Below, piece after piece: positions 1 through 4,684 of a stretch of DNA of 5,304 nucleotides. Position 1 is the first letter of the stretch. Every line of letters begins with the position of its first letter. The notes under the pieces are model-generated. The model was not told where the DNA came from. It saw only the letters and a list, made by a program, of their open reading frames with translations, and did no database searches. A program made the translations under genes and the position numbers. This DNA is from Acidobacteriota bacterium (GTDB lineage Bacteria; Acidobacteriota; Vicinamibacteria; Vicinamibacterales; CAVVIG01): contig JACPZV010000154.1 of the NCBI GenBank assembly GCA_016195295.1, positions 1 to 5,304 on the forward strand, written 5' to 3'.

Positions 1-551
1 AGGAGTCGATCACGGGAGACCACGCGGTTTTTGTTCTGCACGAGATAACGGAGCAACTCGAACTCCCGCCGGGTGAGCCGCACCGGCTCTCCGTCGACCG
101 CCACGGCAACCGCATCGAAATCTGCGACCAGATGTTCTCCACGGTACGCCTGCGCCGCCGGTTCTCCAGCGGTTTTCGTGCGTCGAAGTACCGCACGCAC
201 GCGAGCCGTCAGCTCGCGCAGACTGAATGGCTTTGTAATGTAGTCGTCCGCCCCGAGTTCCAGACCACTGACGCGATCGTCTTCGGTCGTCCTCGCCGTC
301 AGGATGATGATCGGCACGTGCCTGGTGTCGCTTCGCGAGCGGAGAATGCGACACACTTCGACGCCGTCCAATACCGGCAGATTGAGATCGAGCACGAGGA
401 GATCGGGGGGCCGCTCCGAGACCGCCTTGAGCGCCGTGTCGCCGCTGGCGACGATCTCTGCCTCCACGTCCCCGCCGCGCTCCACGGCGTGTTTGATCAG
501 GCTGGCGACATCTCGCTCGTCCTCGACAATCAGAATTCGCTGTTTGGGCAT
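1..551 (-). CDS. OmpR/PhoB-family response regulator, C-terminus cut by window edge
   Basis: This is a DNA-binding two-component response regulator of the PhoB/OmpR class, probably a phosphate-starvation activator given the adjacent pst operon (inference). Translating the minus strand from ATG 551 gives MPKQRILIVEDERDV. The receiver domain covers about residues 4-120. It keeps the acidic pair E10-D11, phospho-acceptor D55 in L-V-L-D-L-N-L-P, switch threonine T85 (I-I-I-L-T-A) and lysine K107 in A-D-D-Y-I-T-K-P-F, so phosphorylation should be normal. The winged-helix output domain begins near residue 136 and shows L-T-R-R-E-F-E-L-L, but the window ends at residue 183. About 45-50 residues, including the recognition helix, are missing. 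The start is supported by receiver alignment. An in-frame GTG at 576-578 is an alternative, and neither start has a clear Shine-Dalgarno. It is a paralogue of the regulator at 901-1593. Whether it is PhoB itself cannot be told without the missing part and its kinase. Confidence 0.93.
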   Translation of the reverse strand, partial: MPKQRILIVEDERDVASLIKHAVERGGDVEAEIVASGDTALKAVSERPPDLLVLDLNLPVLDGVEVCRILRSRSDTRHVPIIILTARTTEDDRVSGLELGADDYITKPFSLRELTARVRAVLRRTKTAGEPAAQAYRGEHLVADFDAVAVAVDGEPVRLTRREFELLRYLVQNKNRVVSRDRL

Positions 552-598
552 TCCAAGGGCTACGTTAATCTCGGGCACATTTCGTCGTCGTGTCGACG

Positions 599-618
599 CT
601 GTTAATTGTGTGTAACAG
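599..618. repeat. Perfect 6-bp inverted repeat, possible operator
   Basis: CTGTTA (599-604) and TAACAG (613-618) form a perfect inverted repeat with an 8-bp AT/GT spacer. It lies 48-67 bp upstream of the ATG at 551, in the only AT-richer patch of this gap. A second GTTAAT occurs at 564-569. The position suits an operator or promoter element for the left-hand regulator gene, but no protein can be assigned to it. Confidence 0.35.
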
Positions 619-646
619 ACGCGGCAGAACGCAGGAACGCGCCTTT

Positions 647-665
647 GCCCGAGCAGGTGTCGGGC
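647..665 (-). terminator. Possible weak terminator or attenuating hairpin
   Basis: GCCCGA (647-652) and TCGGGC (660-665) can pair as a 6-bp GC-rich stem with a 7-nt loop. It starts at the last base of the small ORF's stop codon. On the minus strand it is followed only by AAAGG, with no U-tract, so it is not a convincing intrinsic terminator. It may be a processing or mRNA-stabilising hairpin between the small gene and the downstream regulator gene. Confidence 0.25.
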
Positions 666-889
666 TAGGCCGGAGCCAGTCCATTCCCATCCGAGATGAA
701 TCTTGTGGAGGGCCGATGGTGCGGGTCAGGCAGAATCTCCCAAAGACGCAGCTTCAGACCCACCTCGTGACGTCGCACGCGACACGCTGAGCCGCGGCGC
801 TCAATCACCCGTGCGTGCGCAACCCTCGTCGTCGGATGACAGGCGACGTACACCGTGCAGCCGCACTGAAGCGTGAGGTTATAAGACAT
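665..889 (-). CDS. Uncharacterised 74-residue Cys/His-rich small protein
   Basis: I do not recognise a named family. The protein starts MSYNLTLQCGCTVYVACH and is 74 residues long with no signal peptide or membrane helix. It has four cysteines and several histidines: C9-G-C11, C17-H18, H25, C36 and H41. A basic stretch R-V-R-R-H follows, then L-R-L-W-E-I-L-P-D-P. The C-x-C plus CH plus C/H arrangement could bind a metal such as zinc, or sense redox state, but that is inference. The start at 889 is chosen because AGGAAG sits 5 nt upstream. An ATG at 904, overlapping the regulator's stop as ATGA, would add five residues. The gene begins 11 nt after the upstream response regulator ends, so the two are probably co-transcribed and perhaps translationally coupled. 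The good ribosome-binding site and tight spacing argue for a real gene. Conservation in other genomes would settle it. Confidence 0.68.
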   Translation of the reverse strand: MSYNLTLQCGCTVYVACHPTTRVAHARVIERRGSACRVRRHEVGLKLRLWEILPDPHHRPSTRFISDGNGLAPA

Positions 890-894
890 CGCGA

Positions 895-900
895 CTTCCT
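895..900 (-). promoter_or_regulatory. Ribosome-binding site of the small Cys/His gene
   Basis: AGGAAG on the minus strand lies 5 nt before ATG 889, immediately after the TGA (901-903) of the upstream regulator. It favours the 889 start over the ATG at 904 and is the main local evidence that the small ORF is translated. Confidence 0.6.
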
Positions 901-1593
901 TCATTGAGCATTGAAGCGATAGCCAAGGCCCACGATCGTCTCGATTTTTGTACCAGCCTGCCCGAGCTTCGCGCGAAGCCGCGCCATATGGACGGCGACC
1001 GTCCGCGTGCCGTTCAACACGTCAATCCCGTACCATACATCGCGGAGCAGCCGAGCATGCAAGCACACGCGATTGCGATGCTCGATCAAATGCTGAAGAA
1101 GCTCGAACTCTCGCCTCGTCAAGGTAATGGATCCGCCATCGACCTCTACGAACACGTCAGTAAAATTCACTTTGAGGCTCCCACTTTCAAACGCCTCGAT
1201 CCGCACGGGAGGTTCTGGAGCATAGCGTCTGAGCATGGACCGCACCCGCAATCGCAGTTCGTCGATGTTGAACGGCTTTGCCACGTAGTCGTCCGCGCCG
1301 ATGCTCAGCCCACGAACGCGCTCGGTGTCCGATGCATGATCAGAAATCATGACAATGGGCACGCGCGAGGTCCGCTGTCGTGCCCGAAGCATTCGACACA
1401 CCGTCATTCCGTCGGGATCAAACAGTTCAGCGTCAAGCACGATGAGATCGGGCGTCTGCTGGAGTGCGGCCTGCAACGCGCCAAATCCGTCCGTGGCAAT
1501 GCACGCCTCAAGTGCGCGGCCCTGTTCCAAGGTTCTCTTGATGAGCTGCGCGGTTCCCTCGTCGTGCTCCCCGATCAAGACGCGGCGTTTCAT
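901..1593 (-). CDS. OmpR/PhoB-family response regulator with atypical receiver pocket
   Basis: This is a 230-residue response regulator with an N-terminal receiver (about 3-120) and a C-terminal winged-helix domain (about 132-230). Output-domain marks are L-T-R-R-E-F-E-L-L, R-D-V-W-Y-G, R-T-V-A-V-H-M-A-R-L-R-A-K-L and the terminal V-G-L-G-Y-R-F. The receiver keeps acceptor D54, switch residue S84 and K106 in D-D-Y-V-A-K-P-F. Its acidic cluster reads G-E9-H10-D11, where PhoB has V-E-D-E, so the residue normally coordinating Mg2+ is histidine. The usual L-P after the acceptor is L-F. The frame is open back to 1665, but the start at 1593 matches the PhoB start (M-K-R-R-V-L-I). The upstream 24 codons do not resemble the family and overlap the promoter region. 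It is divergent from pstS, suggesting control of phosphate uptake (inference). It may act with reduced phosphorylation or as a partner of the paralogue starting at 551. Confidence 0.93.
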   Translation of the reverse strand: MKRRVLIGEHDEGTAQLIKRTLEQGRALEACIATDGFGALQAALQQTPDLIVLDAELFDPDGMTVCRMLRARQRTSRVPIVMISDHASDTERVRGLSIGADDYVAKPFNIDELRLRVRSMLRRYAPEPPVRIEAFESGSLKVNFTDVFVEVDGGSITLTRREFELLQHLIEHRNRVCLHARLLRDVWYGIDVLNGTRTVAVHMARLRAKLGQAGTKIETIVGLGYRFNAQ

Positions 1594-1602
1594 CGTCTGT
1601 CG

Positions 1603-1622
1603 ACACGATACGCACGTCGTGT
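1603..1622 (-). repeat. Short inverted repeat in the regulator mRNA leader
   Basis: ACACGA (1603-1608) and TCGTGT (1617-1622) are perfect inverted repeats with an 8-nt spacer, 10 to 29 nt upstream of ATG 1593. As RNA this could form a small hairpin over the poor ribosome-binding region of the regulator. It overlaps an alternative pairing, GATAC (1607-1611) with GTATC (1621-1625). Short repeats like this also occur by chance. Confidence 0.2.
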
Positions 1623-1691
1623 ATCCACGAAGTGACACCATCGTGATGCCAGTGCAACACTTCAATGGCCGATCAGTTCTGCTGGGAGTGA

Positions 1692-1731
1692 TTTACACGA
1701 ATGTTACCCAGACGACACATGCCCGACATCG
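1692..1731 (-). promoter_or_regulatory. Candidate PHO box: four half-sites at 11-bp spacing
   Basis: Read on the minus strand, four similar elements start exactly 11 bp apart: TGTC (1728-1725), TGTC (1717-1714), TAAC (1706-1703) and TAAA (1695-1692). The first three are preceded by AT, G or GT-type bases. The first two match the core of the E. coli PhoB half-site CTGTCAT, and 11-bp direct spacing is the PhoB hallmark. On the plus strand the units read TTTACAC, GTTACCC, GACACAT and GACATCG. The array ends about 35 bp before the pstS start codon and lies between pstS and a PhoB-like regulator. The half-sites are degenerate, so this remains a candidate. Confidence 0.42.
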
Positions 1732-1753
1732 GCGGACGCTAACGTTCAGGGTT

Positions 1754-1759
1754 GGAGGT
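1754..1759 (+). promoter_or_regulatory. Strong ribosome-binding site of pstS
   Basis: GGAGGT lies 7 nt before ATG 1767. It fixes the pstS start there rather than at the in-frame TTG at 1752, which would overlap the ribosome-binding site. Confidence 0.88.
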
Positions 1760-1766
1760 CAGTTCG

Positions 1767-2798
1767 ATGAAGTCACGCAGAACGCTTCTGGCTGCCGCTG
1801 TCTCGGTGTTCGCGCTCGCTGCCGGTCCGGTGGCCCAGCAGACGGTGCAGATTAACGGAGCAGGGGCGACCTTCCCGTATCCGATCTATTCGAAATGGTT
1901 TGCCGAGTACAACAAGCTGCACCCCAACGTGCAGATCAACTATCAGTCGATCGGGTCGGGCGGCGGCATCCGACAGCTGATGAACCAGACGGTCTTCTTC
2001 GGTGCCTCGGACGGGCCGATGACGAACGAACAGCTTCAGGCCGCGCCGGGCCGGATCCTGCACTTTCCAACAGTGCTCGGCGCGGTCGTGCCGGTCTACA
2101 ACATCCCGAACGTCAGCGCGGAGCTCAAATTCACTGGCCAGATCCTGGCTGACATTTTCCTCGGCAAAATCACGAAATGGAATGATCCGGCGATTGCAAA
2201 GTTGAACGGCGGCTTGACGCTGCCGGCGGGCGACATCACCGTCGTTCACCGGTCGGACGGGTCCGGCACGACGTACATCTGGGTCGACTACCTCTCGAAG
2301 ATCTCACCCGAGTTCAAGAAGCGGGTTGGTGTGTCCACGTCCGTGAATTGGCCAGCCGGCGTCGGCGCCAAAGGGAACGAGGGCGTCTCAGGTTTCGTGA
2401 CGCAGACCCCAGGCTCGATTGGATACGTCGAATTGATCTACGCGCTTCAGAACAAGATCAGCGACGGGTCAGTCCAGAACATGGCTGGTGAGTTCGTGAA
2501 GGCGTCAGTGGCGTCGGTGACCGCCGCTGCCGCGGCCGCCGCGGGTCAGATGCCGGCTGACTTCCGGGTCTCGATCACGAACGCGCCGGGGAAAGGCGTC
2601 TATCCGATCTCGTCGTTCACATGGTTGTTGTTGCACGAGAACCCGAAGGACAAAGGTCAAGCCAAGACGATGGTCGACTTTCTCAGGTGGGCGCTGACCG
2701 ACGGGCAGAAATACTGCGCTGACCTCGGCTACGCCCCGCTGCCGGATGGCCTCGTGAAGCTCGAGATGGCGGCGCTCACGAAGATCAAGGCTTCGTAA
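1767..2798 (+). CDS. pstS: Periplasmic phosphate-binding protein PstS
   Basis: PstS is the high-affinity phosphate receptor of the Pst ABC importer and delivers phosphate to PstCA from the periplasm. The 343-residue product has an N-terminal signal: S-R-R-T-L-L, a hydrophobic stretch (about 7-20), and probable cleavage near residues 19-24. No lipobox cysteine is visible. Family motifs follow in order: I-N-G-A-G-A-T-F-P (29-37), I-G-S-G-G-G (62-67), F-G-A-S-D-G-P (78-84), L-G-K-I-T-K-W-N (132-139) and H-R-S-D-G-S-G-T-T (161-169). The phosphate ligands known from E. coli PstS map to T35, S64, D82, R162, S166, G167 and T168, so binding should be intact. A run of seven alanines near residue 255 looks like ordinary family variation. 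Length matches the family. It is the first gene of the operon, and pstC starts 12 nt after its TAA. Control by the upstream 11-bp repeats is likely but unproven. Confidence 0.97.
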   Translation: MKSRRTLLAAAVSVFALAAGPVAQQTVQINGAGATFPYPIYSKWFAEYNKLHPNVQINYQSIGSGGGIRQLMNQTVFFGASDGPMTNEQLQAAPGRILHFPTVLGAVVPVYNIPNVSAELKFTGQILADIFLGKITKWNDPAIAKLNGGLTLPAGDITVVHRSDGSGTTYIWVDYLSKISPEFKKRVGVSTSVNWPAGVGAKGNEGVSGFVTQTPGSIGYVELIYALQNKISDGSVQNMAGEFVKASVASVTAAAAAAAGQMPADFRVSITNAPGKGVYPISSFTWLLLHENPKDKGQAKTMVDFLRWALTDGQKYCADLGYAPLPDGLVKLEMAALTKIKAS

Positions 2799-2810
2799 CG
2801 GCCCAGACCG

Positions 2811-3749
2811 ATGCGCATTCGAGAGACATGGTTCCGCGTCGGAACGGGGCTGTTCGGTCTCGTCCTCGTGCTCATTGTTGTCGGGATCGGATTCGAGCTC
2901 TCACGGCAGTCGCTGCTGTCCATCCAAAAGTTCGGCTTCAGCTTTTGGCGCACCGGAACGTGGGATCCGGTGTCGGGCGAATTCGGCGCGCTCCCGTTCA
3001 TCTGGGGCACGTTGTACTCCTCGATTCTTGCGCTGGTGATCGCCACTCCGGTCGCGCTCGGCATCGCGATTTTCATTGCTGAATTATGTCCGGCGGGGTT
3101 GAGGCAGCCGCTGGTATTTCTCACTGAACTGCTCGCGGCGATTCCGTCGATCGTGTACGGGCTGTGGGGCATCTTCGTGCTCGTGCCGATCGTCCGCTCG
3201 CTCGAGGTGTGGACGCCCCCGGCACTACGGCAGCTCCCGTTCTTCAGCGGTCCGCCTCTCGGTGTCGGGATCTTATCGGCGGCACTGATCCTCGCCATCA
3301 TGGTCATCCCGTTTACCTCGTCAGTCGCGCGGGAGGTGCTGAGATCGGTGCCCGCGGCGCAACGTGAGGGCGCCTACGCCCTGGGCGCCACCCGATTCGA
3401 AGCGATTCACGCTACGCTGTTTTACGCCCGCACCGGAATCATTGGCGCCATCATGCTCGGCTTCGGCCGAGCGCTCGGCGAGACGATGGCCGTGACCATG
3501 GTGATCGGAAACAGCCCGAGGATTTCATTGTCACTGTTCACACCGCAATACACCATGGCGGCGGTGATCGCGAACGAATTCACAGAAGCGGCGGACGAGC
3601 TCTATCTGGACGCGCTGATCGAGATCGGTCTCGTGCTGTTTATCATCACGCTGATCGTGAACCTGCTCTCGCGGCTGCTGATCTGGAGTATGGCAAACAC
3701 CGGACGGCGATCACGCGCCGACGCCATTGGGGTCGAGGCGGCGGCATGA
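2811..3749 (+). CDS. pstC: Phosphate ABC transporter permease PstC
   Basis: PstC is one of two inner-membrane subunits forming the phosphate channel with PstA. The product is 312 residues, close to the E. coli length. Hydrophobic segments suggest six membrane helices at about 10-29, 65-90, 100-128, 148-171, 206-232 and 268-292, with a large periplasmic loop after the first (F-W-R-T-G-T-W-D-P, about 45-53). The cytoplasmic EAA loop that docks on PstB is E-G-A-Y-A-L-G-A-T-R at 187-196. It leads into G-R-A-L-G-E-T-M-A at 219-227, where R220 and E224 are the conserved charged residues of the family. ATG 2811 is chosen because it gives the usual N-terminus. The upstream Shine-Dalgarno is weak, so translation may depend on coupling to pstS. 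The TGA overlaps the pstA start as ATGA. Nothing is missing. Confidence 0.96.
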   Translation: MRIRETWFRVGTGLFGLVLVLIVVGIGFELSRQSLLSIQKFGFSFWRTGTWDPVSGEFGALPFIWGTLYSSILALVIATPVALGIAIFIAELCPAGLRQPLVFLTELLAAIPSIVYGLWGIFVLVPIVRSLEVWTPPALRQLPFFSGPPLGVGILSAALILAIMVIPFTSSVAREVLRSVPAAQREGAYALGATRFEAIHATLFYARTGIIGAIMLGFGRALGETMAVTMVIGNSPRISLSLFTPQYTMAAVIANEFTEAADELYLDALIEIGLVLFIITLIVNLLSRLLIWSMANTGRRSRADAIGVEAAA

Positions 3750-4594
3750 ACCGCACCACATGGCGAAAACTCCTGTCCTCGCTGTTTGTCACCTTCTGCG
3801 CGTTGTCCGTCCTGATCGCACTCGTGCCGCTTGCGTTGATTCTCTTTTATGTGATCAGCCGGGGGGTCCAGGCGCTCAACGTCGACTTCTTCACGCATGT
3901 GCCAAGACCGGTGGGCGAGTCAGGGGGTGGGATGGCCAACGCCATCGTTGGAACCGTGATCCTCGTCGGGCTCGGATCGATCATGGCGGTGCCGATCGGG
4001 ATCCTGAGTGGCGTGTACATGTCGGAGTACGCAGGCAGCCGTTTTGCCGCGGTCATTCGATTTGCCGCAGACACGCTGAACGGCGTGCCATCAATCGTGA
4101 TTGGCGTGTTCGCCTACGGCATCGCCGTGTTGCCGTTCAAGCAGTTCAGTGCGGTTGCCGGCGGTCTCGCGCTCGGCATCATGATGATTCCCGTCATGGC
4201 GCGGACGACCGAGGAGCTGCTGCTGCTCGTGCCCGGCACGATGCGCGAAGGTGCACTGGCGCTGGGCGCGACCCGCGCGCGGGCGGTCTTCACGGTGGTA
4301 TTGCCTGCGGCGCTGCCGGGGATCATCACGGGTGTGATGCTCGCGTTGGCTCGCATCGCGGGCGAGACGGCGCCACTCCTGTTCACGTCCTTTAACAATC
4401 GGTACTTCACGACGAAACTCAACCAGCCCATCTCGTCGCTCACTGTGCAGGTGTTCACCTATGCCATCTCGCCGTACGCCGACTGGCATCGTCAGGCGTG
4501 GGCCGGCGCGCTCGTGCTGGTCACGATCGTTCTGGTCTGCTCCCTTCTCGCACGTTTGGCCACGCGCCGCCTCGAAGCGATGCATGTCCGCTGA
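3746..4594 (+). CDS. pstA: Phosphate ABC transporter permease PstA
   Basis: PstA is the second permease subunit, pairing with PstC in the inner membrane. It is 282 residues, slightly shorter than E. coli PstA. Likely membrane helices lie at about 14-38, 64-92, 108-130, 134-151, 185-212 and 252-272. The PstB-docking EAA loop is E-G-A-L-A-L-G-A-T-R at 168-177, followed by L-A-R-I-A-G-E-T-A-P at 201-210 with conserved R203 and E207. The start is firm: ATG overlaps the pstC stop by ATGA, and GAGG (3735-3738) lies 7 nt upstream. The gene ends in a TGA followed by C. Remarkably, the frame after this TGA stays open straight into pstB, so the two genes are in one frame divided by a single stop. Confidence 0.96.
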   Translation: MNRTTWRKLLSSLFVTFCALSVLIALVPLALILFYVISRGVQALNVDFFTHVPRPVGESGGGMANAIVGTVILVGLGSIMAVPIGILSGVYMSEYAGSRFAAVIRFAADTLNGVPSIVIGVFAYGIAVLPFKQFSAVAGGLALGIMMIPVMARTTEELLLLVPGTMREGALALGATRARAVFTVVLPAALPGIITGVMLALARIAGETAPLLFTSFNNRYFTTKLNQPISSLTVQVFTYAISPYADWHRQAWAGALVLVTIVLVCSLLARLATRRLEAMHVR

Positions 4595-4684
4595 CATGGA
4601 GTCGAGCCTGTCGTGCTGCCGTCGGTGACGTCACTGACGCGGCCGGTCACCTCCAACGGACGGCCCCAGGAGGAGCAGGCGGTC
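4595..4684 (+). other. pstA-pstB junction without an ATG start for pstB
   Basis: This stretch is open in the pstB frame from the pstA stop onward. Possible pstB starts are GTG 4613 (GGAG at 4598-4601, 11 nt away) and GTG 4625. The latter overlaps the stop of a 10-codon ORF (ATG 4596, TGA 4626-4628) as GTGA. A textbook AGGAGG at 4668-4673 is followed at 8 nt only by GTC. The segment also contains the perfect palindrome GTGACGTCAC (4625-4634) and the inverted repeat GGTGAC (4624-4629) with GTCACC (4646-4651). Confidence 0.5.

Larger units (their letters stand above)
1594..1766. promoter_or_regulatory. Divergent promoter region between response regulator and pstS
   Basis: This 173-bp gap separates the minus-strand regulator start from the plus-strand pstS start and must hold both promoters unless they lie further away. 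Besides the 11-bp repeat array at 1692-1731, TTTACA at 1692-1697 resembles a -35 hexamer (five of six matches to TTGACA), but the hexamer 17 bp downstream is poor. On the minus strand TAACAT (1707-1702) is a fair -10 candidate for the regulator. No convincing sigma70 pair serves pstS, which fits an activator-dependent promoter. Confidence 0.5.

Noticed and set aside
588..597. Ten-base TCGTGTCGAC on the plus strand here and on the minus strand at 1608-1599, upstream of each regulator start
   Set aside because: The copies are in opposite orientation relative to their genes and at different distances from the starts, and TCG-rich 10-mers are expected in this composition.
132..605. Plus-strand open frames over the left response regulator
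   Set aside because: These are shadow frames of the minus-strand regulator, which shows all receiver motifs.
904..1635. Long plus-strand open frame antisense to the complete response regulator
   Set aside because: It spans the regulator gene almost exactly and its translation resembles no known protein. Antisense frames stay open easily in high-GC genes, and the minus-strand product is an unmistakable response regulator.
1594..1665. 24-codon N-terminal extension of the complete regulator (start at 1665)
   Set aside because: It does not resemble PhoB-family N-termini, has no good ribosome-binding site, and would intrude on the divergent promoter region. ATG 1593 fits the family start.
2519..2545. 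Alanine run in pstS as a possible expanded repeat
   Set aside because: Codons are mixed GCC/GCT/GCG rather than a pure repeat, and alanine-rich stretches at this position are familiar in PstS relatives.
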